Counted from the first letter of the stretch, positions 1 through 5,881 are shown. The stretch: 5,881 bases of DNA from an uncultured Clostridia bacterium (GCA_946562005.1 CAMNVD010000072.1:1-5881), one strand, 5' to 3'. Translations and numbers: made by a program. The notes: generated by a model not told the origin, from the sequence alone.

Positions 1-669
1 AAATGGAATATCAGACACTTTATCAAGAAGTTCAGCGATTTTTCGTTCTCCATAAAGGTCTACCCCATAATTAGTGGTGTCTTGGGCTATTAAAATGACC
101 TCTTTGATACCTTTCTCGTAGAGTTGTCTTGCCTCGGCCAAAATATCTTCCATTGGACGGCTAACATAACCCCCTCTTAATTGAGGAATCATGCAAAAGG
201 TGCAATGATTGTTACAACCATCGGCCACCCGCAAAAAAGCAGTATGTTTTGGCGTGGTTAGATGACGATATAAATACAAATCTTTTTTCCATTTTGTATC
301 ATTGTTACCTGTTTCAGCTAGCAGTTCATTTAAAACAGCAACAACTTGTCCATATTCATCAATGTGCAAAAAACCATCCACTTCTGGGATGGCTTCCGCT
401 AATTCCTCTTTATATTTACTTACCATGCAACCAGTAACAATTAAGCCCCGACAACGACCAATTTCTTTATACTGTGCCATTTCCAAAATAGTATCAATGG
501 CTTCCTTTTTGGCAGAAAGGATAAATCCACAAGTATTGACAATGATAGCGTCAGCCTCTGCCGGGTCCTGTGCTAGGGTATACCTGCCTTCTTTTGCCAG
601 ACCTAGCATAATCTCACTGTCAATCAAATTCTTTGAACAGCCCAAACTGACCACAAATACTGATGGCAT
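1..669 (-). CDS. rimO: Ribosomal protein S12 methylthiotransferase RimO, N-terminal half (3' end outside window)
   Basis: RimO is a cytoplasmic radical SAM enzyme that adds a methylthio group to the beta-carbon of a conserved aspartate in ribosomal protein S12. The 223 visible residues cover the N-terminal UPF0004 domain and the start of the radical SAM barrel; the family usually has about 440 residues, so roughly half is present. Cys11 (in SLGCSKN), Cys47 (NTCGF) and Cys81 (TGCM) are the expected ligands of the auxiliary 4Fe-4S cluster. The CNNHCTFC motif at 152-159 supplies the three radical SAM cysteines. The SLGCSKNLIDSE start and QDTTNYG at 196-202 favour RimO over its relatives MiaB and MtaB. 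The start is forced: an in-frame TGA lies 12 nt upstream of the ATG and the conserved SLGC begins at residue 8. AAAGGA lies 12 nt before the ATG, a rather long spacing. It follows rodZ by 43 nt with no terminator visible, so co-transcription is likely. The reading frame is intact to the window edge. Confidence 0.97.
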   Translation of the reverse strand, partial: MPSVFVVSLGCSKNLIDSEIMLGLAKEGRYTLAQDPAEADAIIVNTCGFILSAKKEAIDTILEMAQYKEIGRCRGLIVTGCMVSKYKEELAEAIPEVDGFLHIDEYGQVVAVLNELLAETGNNDTKWKKDLYLYRHLTTPKHTAFLRVADGCNNHCTFCMIPQLRGGYVSRPMEDILAEARQLYEKGIKEVILIAQDTTNYGVDLYGERKIAELLDKVSDIPF

Positions 670-712
670 CTTCCTGTTTCATCCTTTCTCTGCTGATACT
701 GCCTATTCTATA

Positions 713-1525
713 TTATTCCGCTAAAAATTCCTTTGTAACCACTTGTCCTGCGGCACCAATGTCCTCCGGACTTTGCAGCACACCGTTGACTGTTACCTTT
801 ACGAGACCTGCATTTCCCCATTTGATTTCTATCTTTTCCACACCTTGATAAGTGCGAATATCCCCAGCATGAAGAGTTTCATCATTGCTGTCACCGTTAT
901 CAATGATCACCCGAGTCCAGCAATTACCTGTTGCCTCCACCTTGACTTCAATACCATCGTATTGTCCAGTTGCAACAACACCCAACATATCAAAAGCAGA
1001 AAAATCAGGAGCAAGGGTTAACGTACGCCAGGAAATCTTCGGCGCCGTAAAGTCCCCAGATGGCTGATTTACAGGCTGCTTGTTTTCCTCCTGACGGTTA
1101 GCTACCGGCGGCACCACAGGCGGTTGCTCAGCTTCATTATCCCGGTTGTTTACAAAGAAATAAATACCGCCTAACAAAATACAAGCACCAAGAAGAGCAA
1201 ATACAACTACACGCCGACTACTAATCCCCGTCTGAGGTGCCGGCTGCTGCACAGCTGCAGCAGTAGCCATATGTTTTGCAAATTCATCTTTTTCTTGATA
1301 ATTAGCATTAAAGTATTCTTGCAATTCCCGGTAATTTAAATCTAATACTTCACAATAAGACTTCAAAAAGCCCAGCGCATAAACACGCCCAGGTATTTCA
1401 TAAACATTGCCGCTTTCTAAAGCACGTATATATTTGGAACGAATCTTGGTAATTTGCGAAACATCCTCTATGGTTAAGCCCATTTGTTCCCGTGCCTGCG
1501 TTAATACATTGCCTAACTGCTGCAT
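713..1525 (-). CDS. rodZ: RodZ-like cytoskeletal/cell-shape protein (HTH, one TM segment, DUF4115)
   Basis: RodZ is a bitopic inner-membrane protein that ties the MreB actin-like cytoskeleton to the wall-elongation machinery. In this 270-residue protein, residues about 2-68 form the Xre-like helix-turn-helix domain (HTH_25) that in known RodZ proteins binds MreB rather than DNA. One membrane helix follows at about 105-126, preceded by two arginines, which fits a cytoplasmic N-terminus. A Pro/Gln/Asn-rich linker covers about 130-160, and a C-terminal DUF4115 beta domain covers about 192-267, with the typical CWTRV, LHAGD and KWGNAGLVKVTVNG patterns. I chose the ATG at 1525 because AGAGGTG lies 8 nt upstream; the frame also opens at a TTG at 1546, but that version would place this ribosome binding site inside the gene. 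Length and domain order are normal. A promoter sits upstream, and the roughly 150-nt leader contains a palindromic repeat-like element. Neighbouring ftsK and rimO is an arrangement I recall from other Bacillota. The family is clear; function is inferred from homologues. Confidence 0.93.
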   Translation of the reverse strand: MQQLGNVLTQAREQMGLTIEDVSQITKIRSKYIRALESGNVYEIPGRVYALGFLKSYCEVLDLNYRELQEYFNANYQEKDEFAKHMATAAAVQQPAPQTGISSRRVVVFALLGACILLGGIYFFVNNRDNEAEQPPVVPPVANRQEENKQPVNQPSGDFTAPKISWRTLTLAPDFSAFDMLGVVATGQYDGIEVKVEATGNCWTRVIIDNGDSNDETLHAGDIRTYQGVEKIEIKWGNAGLVKVTVNGVLQSPEDIGAAGQVVTKEFLAE

Positions 1526-1533
1526 CCTGTGTT

Positions 1534-1540
1534 CACCTCT
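1534..1540 (-). promoter_or_regulatory. Ribosome binding site that sets the rodZ start
   Basis: On the minus strand this reads AGAGGTG, followed by an 8-nt spacer (AACACAGG) and the ATG at 1525. It supports that ATG over the upstream in-frame TTG at 1546. Confidence 0.85.
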
Positions 1541-1570
1541 CTTCAAAAAATATACGTTATACCCTTCTAG

Positions 1571-1637
1571 TTGTCCCCCTGAGCATAGCCGAAGGGTCTA
1601 AAAAGATTCTTCGTCACCACATTCCTCAGAATGACAA
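1571..1637. repeat. 67-bp imperfect palindromic intergenic element, repeat/MITE-like
   Basis: The element begins with TTGTC and ends with its complement GACAA. Read on the minus strand, the outer arms are TTGTCATTCTGAG and CTCAGGGGGACAA, which pair over 13 positions with one mismatch and two G-U pairs. The inner arms (CGAAGAATCT and AGACCCTTCG) close on a TTTT loop, and an asymmetric internal loop of 11 and 6 nt separates the two stems. It has no coding capacity, no U-tract of the kind a terminator would show, and no clear target-site duplication directly at its ends. From memory, the pattern GTCATTCTGAG...GAAGAATCT...CCCTTCG...CTCAGG resembles short palindromic repeats scattered between genes in many bacterial genomes. 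Only one copy is visible here, so repeat status is an inference. It lies between the rodZ promoter and start codon and would be transcribed as a leader hairpin. Confidence 0.65.
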
Positions 1638-1683
1638 TGAATCATAAACTATACGATAATACTTAAAATATCTAATCGTAATT

Positions 1684-1711
1684 ATTATAGCAAAGTTTCC
1701 TGAGAAAACAA
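1684..1711 (-). promoter_or_regulatory. Probable sigma-A-type promoter for rodZ-rimO
   Basis: On the minus strand a perfect TATAAT (1684-1689) lies 16 nt downstream of TTGTTT (1706-1711), which matches the -35 consensus at only three positions. The -10 box is strong and the -35 weak. Transcription would start near 1677 and give a leader of about 150 nt before rodZ. It falls directly after ftsK, so rodZ and rimO can be expressed independently of it. Confidence 0.6.
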
Positions 1712-1714
1712 TTA

Positions 1715-1741
1715 AAAGTTCCAATATATGCCAAGAACTTT
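1715..1741 (-). terminator. Weak terminator-like hairpin after ftsK
   Basis: About 22 nt after the ftsK stop codon, the minus strand has AAAGTTCT and GGAACTTT, which pair over 8 bp (one G-U) around an 11-nt loop. TAATTGTTTT follows. The stem is AU-rich and the tail is interrupted, so termination would be partial at best. The hairpin adjoins the -35 box of the rodZ promoter. Some ftsK transcripts may read through into rodZ. Confidence 0.3.
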
Positions 1742-1763
1742 CCGACAAATTTACTGATTATTT

Positions 1764-4571
1764 TCACTCAGCTGCTTGTGTACTGCCAAATCGTTCCTCA
1801 AAATCCTCTAAGGTCATCAAGATATTTCTCGCCTTCGCCCCTTCTGACGGCCCCACAATACCATTTTGCTCCATGATATCAATAAGACGACCGGCTCTAG
1901 GGTTCCCTATCCGCATCCGCCGCTGTAAAAAGCTAGTGGAGGCCTGTCCAGCTGTTAAGACAAGACGAACTGCTTCCATAAAGAGAGGGTCAGTATCCTC
2001 CACTTTTTCCTCTATTGCATGGCTAGTTACGTCTACTACCGGGTCTAAATATTCTGGCTTACACTGGTTTTTACAGTAGGCTACCAAATTTTGAATATCA
2101 TCTTCAAAGATAATGGCGCCCTGTACCCGCAAAGGTTTTGCCATACCGGCAGGATAATAGAGCATATCGCCTTTCCCCAGAAGCCGTTCAGCTCCAGCCA
2201 TATCTAAGATGGTTCTGGAGTCGATTTGGGAAGATACTGCAAAAGCAATCCGAGAAGGAATATTTGCCTTAATCAGCCCGGTAATAACATCTACAGAAGG
2301 ACGCTGTGTTGCAATCACCAAGTGGATACCGGCTGCCCGCGCCATCTGCGCCAAACGGCAAATAGCATCTTCCACATCACGAGCAGCTACCATCATCAAA
2401 TCTGCTAATTCATCAATTAAGACGACAATTTGCGGCAATGGCGCTTCGGGATGCAATTCATTATACCGCTCAAAGTCCTTGACCATGTTTCCGGCAAAAA
2501 GGGAATAACGATTTTCCATTTCATTGACCACCCATTTTAAGGCAGCCGCCGCTTTCTTCGGGTCTGTTACCACTGGTGCGATTAAATGAGGAAGTCCTGC
2601 ATACTGGCTTAATTCTACCTTCTTCGGGTCTACCAATAAAAATTTCACTTCTTTAGGAGTCGCCTTATACAAAATGCTACAAATCAGCGTATTTATACAT
2701 ACGCTTTTCCCCGAACCAGTAGCCCCTGCTATCATCAAGTGGGGCATTTTTGCCAAGTCGCCTACCAGGCAGTCTCCAGAAATATCTTTCCCAAAGCCTA
2801 CACTGATTTTAGATTTAGCCTTTTGGAAGTTCTCACTTTCGATAACATCACGGAAATAAACTGTAGTAATTTCTCCTTTCGGCACTTCAATGCCCACCAC
2901 TGATTTTCCAGGAACCGGCGCTTCAATACGAACTTGTGTTGCGGCTAAACCCAATGCAATATCATCAGAAAGATTTACAATCTTGCTAACCTTTACCCCA
3001 GGCGCAGGCTGCAATTCATAACGAACAACAGCAGGACCAGCAACAACCTGGGTCACTTTTGCCGAGATACCAAAGTTTTTCAATGTTTGCTCTAGCTTAC
3101 CGATATTTTCAGTAATAATAGCATTCATCCGAGGACTTTTCGTATTGATTCCCGCTGTCAAAAGCTCTGGAGACGGCAAAACATAAGGACGTTCTGCCCC
3201 CCCATCCCCAGTATTTGCTTCTGATTGCCGCATATTTTCACCACTAGGCTCAGTAGTTCCTATAGACTCAGCAGATTCAGATGCAACTCCCTCGCTAGTA
3301 TGTTTTACCGGGTTCTCTGTTTTTTCCTGTTCAACTGCATGATTTTCCGTCTTTTCTGCCGCAGAAATCATTACAATTTCTTCTGTTTCATTAATGGGCT
3401 CGCTAACAACCGTATTATCATCCACTTGCTGTACTGTTAGTATAGGTTCTGGATTTAAGCTGTCGATCACAATCGGCGCCTCAGCCAAAACAGAGTCAAC
3501 ACTAGGTTCAGACTCTGAAGCAATAGGTGTTTCCCCCTTTATATCAGATAGCTTGGGAAGAAATTCACGAGCGAAAGCATTCTCTACCGGAACTTTTACT
3601 TCCACAGGTTCCTCTTTCGGCTCAGTAATTACCGGCGCACGGTCAGTATGCTTGGATATAGGTTGACTTACCGGCGGCTGGAAAGTCATGCGTTTATCAA
3701 GGTTTGCCCACTCTTGCGAGCCCTTGCCAGGATGATTTGCTTCTTCCATCAGAAGCTGCTTCTTTAGCTCCATTTGACGGGCACGTTCAGCGTCCCGTCT
3801 CCTTTCCTCTTCTGCCTCAGCACGTTTGATTTCTGCCGCAGTTTCTTTTGCTTTCAAAGAGAAAGCAGCAAATAGCTCGGAAAGAGACCCTCCCGTAAGC
3901 AGCAGTAAACCAATCACAGTGAGCGCTAGTAAGATTACCATGGCACCTAAATTACCAAATGCCCATCTGAATACATAGGAAACAACAGCCCCCAAATAAC
4001 CGCCGCCAGCAATAGCTGTAAGCCCAGCAGGATTTGCCTCTGTAACGGTGCCTTCTATCACTTTTGGCGTCATACTATTGGTAATAAATGCAGAAAAATC
4101 CTTATCAAAGGGAATGACCCCATTACAAAAACCTAAAATAGTGAGAAAGATTAAGAGTAAGCCCAAAGATCGCTTACCTAACCAAGCATATTGTTTTCCA
4201 CGGAATATAAGCAGCCCCCACAAGAATAGCACTACGGGAAAAAGCAACTTGCCCTTCCCTGCTATAGCAACAGCCGTTTTTACAAAGAAACCACCTACAG
4301 CCCCCGCAAAACCAGCCTCCTCTGGACTTTTACCGGATAAAATTAATGCAATCAAAAAAACAATGGCCAACGCCATGCAGGCGATACCCCAAATTTCACT
4401 ATTTCTATGATAACTACTAGCGTCCCTTTGCGGTGTCGATGCCTGCCGACCCCGGGTAGACGCAGCATTGGTTCTTTTTTGTGTTTGATTTTTTGTTTTA
4501 TTCTGCGTTTTATTTCTGGTTTGCGCTTCTCTTTGACTTTTTGATTTTGTTGTATCCGTTGTTTTCGGCAC
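1764..4571 (-). CDS. ftsK: DNA translocase FtsK/SpoIIIE
   Basis: FtsK is a septal, membrane-anchored hexameric ATPase that pumps double-stranded DNA so that chromosomes are cleared from the closing septum. The protein has 935 residues, between SpoIIIE (about 790) and E. coli FtsK (about 1330). A basic Lys/Thr/Gln/Asn-rich tail (1-58) precedes four likely membrane helices near 61-79, 105-124, 135-152 and 209-228. A charged, probably coiled-coil stretch follows at about 238-276, then an acidic low-complexity linker to about 460. The alpha/beta motor domain contains Walker A GATGSGKS (616-623), Walker B IVVLIDELAD (715-724) and TQRPS (755-759). The winged-helix gamma domain at about 862-926 is the part that in homologues reads polar DNA sequences and sets direction. 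The start is GTG, with GGAGGTG 5 nt upstream. Four membrane helices point to the SpoIIIE/FtsK type rather than soluble SftA. No key motif is missing. Whether it also serves sporulation cannot be told here. Confidence 0.98.
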   Translation of the reverse strand: MPKTTDTTKSKSQREAQTRNKTQNKTKNQTQKRTNAASTRGRQASTPQRDASSYHRNSEIWGIACMALAIVFLIALILSGKSPEEAGFAGAVGGFFVKTAVAIAGKGKLLFPVVLFLWGLLIFRGKQYAWLGKRSLGLLLIFLTILGFCNGVIPFDKDFSAFITNSMTPKVIEGTVTEANPAGLTAIAGGGYLGAVVSYVFRWAFGNLGAMVILLALTVIGLLLLTGGSLSELFAAFSLKAKETAAEIKRAEAEEERRRDAERARQMELKKQLLMEEANHPGKGSQEWANLDKRMTFQPPVSQPISKHTDRAPVITEPKEEPVEVKVPVENAFAREFLPKLSDIKGETPIASESEPSVDSVLAEAPIVIDSLNPEPILTVQQVDDNTVVSEPINETEEIVMISAAEKTENHAVEQEKTENPVKHTSEGVASESAESIGTTEPSGENMRQSEANTGDGGAERPYVLPSPELLTAGINTKSPRMNAIITENIGKLEQTLKNFGISAKVTQVVAGPAVVRYELQPAPGVKVSKIVNLSDDIALGLAATQVRIEAPVPGKSVVGIEVPKGEITTVYFRDVIESENFQKAKSKISVGFGKDISGDCLVGDLAKMPHLMIAGATGSGKSVCINTLICSILYKATPKEVKFLLVDPKKVELSQYAGLPHLIAPVVTDPKKAAAALKWVVNEMENRYSLFAGNMVKDFERYNELHPEAPLPQIVVLIDELADLMMVAARDVEDAICRLAQMARAAGIHLVIATQRPSVDVITGLIKANIPSRIAFAVSSQIDSRTILDMAGAERLLGKGDMLYYPAGMAKPLRVQGAIIFEDDIQNLVAYCKNQCKPEYLDPVVDVTSHAIEEKVEDTDPLFMEAVRLVLTAGQASTSFLQRRMRIGNPRAGRLIDIMEQNGIVGPSEGAKARNILMTLEDFEERFGSTQAAE

Positions 4572-4576
4572 GACTA

Positions 4577-4583
4577 CACCTCC
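4577..4583 (-). promoter_or_regulatory. Strong ribosome binding site supporting the GTG start of ftsK
   Basis: The minus strand reads GGAGGTG, then a 5-nt spacer (TAGTC), then GTG at 4571. This near-perfect Shine-Dalgarno site decides the non-ATG start, since no upstream ATG with its own site competes. Confidence 0.88.
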
Positions 4584-4646
4584 AAATCTATATATATTTC
4601 TATTTTTTTTTCTAAAATCCTTTCCCTACTCTGGGAGAAGAAGGAA

Positions 4647-4652
4647 AAATTT
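4647..4652 (-). promoter_or_regulatory. Possible weak -10 box for ftsK
   Basis: The minus strand has TATAAA about 75 nt before the ftsK start and just after the uppP terminator. The only upstream hexamer at suitable spacing is a poor TTCCTT, which lies within the terminator stem. A promoter is expected here because a terminator separates uppP from ftsK, but the sequence support is thin. Another AT-rich run (TATATATA) nearer the gene could serve instead. Confidence 0.22.
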
Positions 4653-4666
4653 ATAGAACCTAAACA

Positions 4667-4707
4667 AAAATAAGGAAGGGAAGATTTTCTCTTCCTTTCC
4701 CTATTTT
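4667..4707 (-). terminator. Intrinsic terminator of uppP
   Basis: Arms 4690-4707 and 4667-4684 form an 18-bp stem with one A-C mismatch and one G-U pair, around a 5-nt loop (GAAAA on the minus strand). The 3' arm ends in TTATTTT and continues TGTTTA, giving a U-rich tail. It begins 23 nt after the uppP stop codon. The A-rich 5' flank means it could also work weakly on the opposite strand. Confidence 0.8.
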
Positions 4708-4730
4708 ATCTTCTTCAAAATATGCAAGAA

Positions 4731-5516
4731 CTAGTGAAGAATGGGAAGAATTGACCATACCAAAATAATTGCACCGACAATCCAGCAATAAAAGGAGAAA
4801 TATTTTAATTTCTGCTTTTGCACCAAAGCAAGGAATGTTTTGATAGCCGCATAACCAGAAACTGCCGCTACTGCCATGCCCAACCAATAACTAGGCTCTA
4901 TGGTCAAGGACCCTGTTTCTTTTATCAGTTTATAGCCATGTAAAAGCGCCGCCCCTAAAATGGTCGGAATAGAAATAATAAAAGAGAAACTAGCCGCAGT
5001 TTTTCTGTCAAAGCCACGAAGCAATGCACCAAAAATAGTAGAACCGGACCGGGAAATCCCAGGGGTAATGGCTACCGCCTGGAAAAGACCGATAATCAAC
5101 GCATCCTTTACCGTCATATCGTTGCTATCTTTATCTCCATAGCAATTATCACTAAGCCATAAAAGTATCCCCGTAATGAATAAAGCACAGCCAACAAAGA
5201 AAACAGACGAAAACACCTGTTCAAATACATCTTCCAAGAACACGCCTGCCAGCCCTGCCGGAATAACCGCAAGGATTATCATAGCCACAGGCTTACTAAA
5301 TAAATGGGTAATAAGATACCAAATATCTTTGGCAAAGACAATAAATACCGCAACCAAGGTACCTAAATGCAAAAACAAGTCAAAACTAATAAGCGGTTCG
5401 CTAATACCCAAAATATTTTGCATAATCACCAAATGACCAGAGCTGCTTACCGGGAGAAACTCTGTCAGCCCCTGTAATAGGCCAAGTAATACCGCATTCA
5501 AATAAGATACTTCCAT
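4731..5516 (-). CDS. uppP: Undecaprenyl-diphosphatase UppP (BacA family)
   Basis: UppP is a polytopic membrane enzyme that dephosphorylates undecaprenyl pyrophosphate to undecaprenyl phosphate, recycling the lipid carrier for peptidoglycan and other wall polymers. Extra copies are known to raise bacitracin tolerance. The 261 residues match the usual length of about 260-280. Motif 1, QGLTEFLPVSSSGH (15-28), has Gln15 and Glu19 in the (E/Q)xxxE positions, plus the serine cluster and His28. Motif 2, PGISRSGST (152-160), carries the catalytic arginine, Arg156. Both lie in the re-entrant hydrophobic segments of the fold, and further hydrophobic helices occur near 44-68, 77-95, 101-121, 174-194, 210-231 and 239-257. 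The ATG at 5516 has GAGGAGG 4 nt upstream, slightly close but the best available, and motif 1 begins too soon afterwards for a later start. It has its own promoter and a terminator, so it looks monocistronic. Nothing is truncated. Confidence 0.97.
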   Translation of the reverse strand: MEVSYLNAVLLGLLQGLTEFLPVSSSGHLVIMQNILGISEPLISFDLFLHLGTLVAVFIVFAKDIWYLITHLFSKPVAMIILAVIPAGLAGVFLEDVFEQVFSSVFFVGCALFITGILLWLSDNCYGDKDSNDMTVKDALIIGLFQAVAITPGISRSGSTIFGALLRGFDRKTAASFSFIISIPTILGAALLHGYKLIKETGSLTIEPSYWLGMAVAAVSGYAAIKTFLALVQKQKLKYFSFYCWIVGAIILVWSILPILH

Positions 5517-5520
5517 AAAG

Positions 5521-5527
5521 CCTCCTC
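5521..5527 (-). promoter_or_regulatory. Ribosome binding site of uppP
   Basis: The minus strand reads GAGGAGG followed by CTTT and the ATG at 5516. The match to the anti-Shine-Dalgarno sequence is strong and the spacing of 4 nt is short. Confidence 0.8.
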
Positions 5528-5571
5528 AAAGTATGTATTTTATAAATATTTATGAACTGTCATATTGGGTT

Positions 5572-5580
5572 ATTATACCA
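5572..5580 (-). promoter_or_regulatory. Extended -10 promoter of uppP
   Basis: The minus strand has TGGTATAAT, a perfect TATAAT (5572-5577) with the TGn extension. No good -35 hexamer is found 16-18 nt upstream; that region is AT-rich and overlaps the tail of the preceding terminator. Transcription would start near 5565 and give a leader of about 48 nt. The leader contains a perfect 12-bp AT-only palindrome, ATAAATATTTAT (5542-5553), of unknown meaning. Confidence 0.6.
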
Positions 5581-5601
5581 TACTTTCTGAAAGAATAAAT
5601 A

Positions 5602-5642
5602 AAAAAATGCTTCAAATATAGATTTTCTTTGAAGCATTTTTT
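5602..5642 (-). terminator. Intrinsic terminator after the PhoU-domain gene
   Basis: Arms 5628-5642 and 5602-5616 are perfect complements over 15 bp (AAAAAATGCTTCAAA on the minus strand), with an 11-nt loop. The 3' arm ends in a run of seven T on the minus strand. It starts 5 nt after the stop codon at 5648. The A and T runs on both sides make it potentially bidirectional. Confidence 0.88.
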
Positions 5643-5647
5643 ACTGA

Positions 5648-5881
5648 TTAAAATTTCCCCGCTACCATCTGGGCAAGATTATTGGCATGGTCGCCTACCC
5701 GCTCAAAGTTGCTAATAATATCTAGGAATACGACACCCGCTTCCGTCTCACATTTTCCTTCATTATACCGCTGAATATGGTTTTTACGGAATTGTTTTTC
5801 CATCTGGTCGATAGCCTTTTCCCCTTTAATAACATCTAAAGCCTTATCTACATCCCACTCGCGAATGCATTCGATAGCCTC
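5648..5881 (-). CDS. C-terminal PhoU-like domain, probably of a Na/Pi cotransporter family protein (5' end outside window)
   Basis: Only the last 77 residues and the TAA stop are present. They form alpha-helical PhoU-type sequence: FRKNHIQRYNEGKC at about 31-44, then AGVVFLDIISNFERVGDHANN at about 48-68, ending in GKF. The ERVGDHANN segment is the conserved helix with acidic metal-binding residues of PhoU domains. The preceding pattern (RKxHIxRxNxGxC, then an alanine-glycine and VFLDIISN) resembles, from memory, the C-terminal PhoU domain of Na/Pi cotransporter (NptA/YjbB-like) proteins more than stand-alone PhoU, where a YLERIGDHA pattern follows a different helix. If so, the full protein would be a membrane phosphate transporter with a cytoplasmic tail. 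A free PhoU regulator of the Pst system remains possible. A strong terminator follows directly, so it is the last gene of its unit and independent of uppP. Confidence 0.7.
   Translation of the reverse strand, partial: EAIECIREWDVDKALDVIKGEKAIDQMEKQFRKNHIQRYNEGKCETEAGVVFLDIISNFERVGDHANNLAQMVAGKF

Noticed and set aside
620..682. Out-of-frame 20-codon ORF starting at ATG 682 and overlapping the rimO start
   Set aside because: It has no well-spaced ribosome binding site (the AAAGG run touches the ATG) and its sequence is the shifted reading of conserved RimO codons.
302..724. 140-codon plus-strand ORF antisense to rimO
   Set aside because: It overlaps a frame with all RimO motifs intact, has no convincing start signals and resembles no family I know; Ser/Ala-rich composition fits a shadow frame.
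1244..1263. CTGCTGCACAGCTGCAGCAG near-palindrome
   Set aside because: It lies inside rodZ and encodes an Ala/Val/Gln-rich stretch before the membrane helix, so codon composition explains it.
1526..1546. N-terminal extension of RodZ from the TTG at 1546
   Set aside because: The extension encodes the Shine-Dalgarno sequence of the downstream ATG and has no good ribosome binding site of its own.
4048..4410. 120-codon plus-strand ORF antisense to the ftsK membrane region, and a 90-codon one at 3394-3666 antisense to the linker
   Set aside because: Both are mirror images of hydrophobic or acidic low-complexity coding sequence in ftsK, with no independent support.
4584..4617. AT-rich run with poly-A/T tract and TATATATA before ftsK, considered as a regulatory site or replication-related element
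   Set aside because: No repeated iteron, DnaA-box cluster or operator symmetry is visible; it is most simply an AT-rich leader upstream of the ribosome binding site.
4660..4887. 75-codon minus-strand ORF overlapping the end of uppP and its terminator
   Set aside because: It is the shifted frame of the uppP C-terminus and runs through the terminator stem; no ribosome binding site was seen.

Overview
The window looks like a housekeeping chromosomal segment of a low-to-mid GC bacterium, most likely Bacillota (Firmicutes). The evidence is the gene set (a SpoIIIE-sized FtsK, RodZ with an N-terminal helix-turn-helix and a C-terminal DUF4115 domain, RimO, UppP), strong purine-rich Shine-Dalgarno sites, TATAAT-type promoters and AT-rich intergenic DNA. 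Negativicutes or Clostridia are plausible, but the sequence alone does not settle the class.

All five genes lie on the minus strand, so transcription runs from high to low coordinates. In that order they are: (1) the last 77 codons of a PhoU-domain protein, probably a Na/Pi cotransporter-family protein (5648-5881, 5' end outside the window), followed at once by an intrinsic terminator (5602-5642); (2) uppP (4731-5516), with its own extended -10 promoter and a terminator at 4667-4707; (3) ftsK/spoIIIE (1764-4571), 935 aa, with a GTG start behind a strong ribosome binding site; (4) rodZ (713-1525), preceded by a promoter and a roughly 150-nt leader that carries a 67-bp imperfect palindrome; (5) the first 223 codons of rimO (1-669), 43 nt after rodZ and probably in the same operon.

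Functionally, uppP recycles the undecaprenyl carrier for wall synthesis, rodZ links the MreB cytoskeleton to wall elongation, and ftsK clears chromosomal DNA from the division septum. rimO modifies ribosomal protein S12 and is the one gene unrelated to the envelope or division. The phosphate-related gene upstream looks like a separate unit.

I found no CRISPR array, tRNA, rRNA, transposase, phage gene or defence system, and no previously undescribed multi-gene system. The signal least explained by ordinary annotation is the palindromic, repeat-like element in the rodZ leader (1571-1637). No gene-free stretch exceeds about 240 nt.
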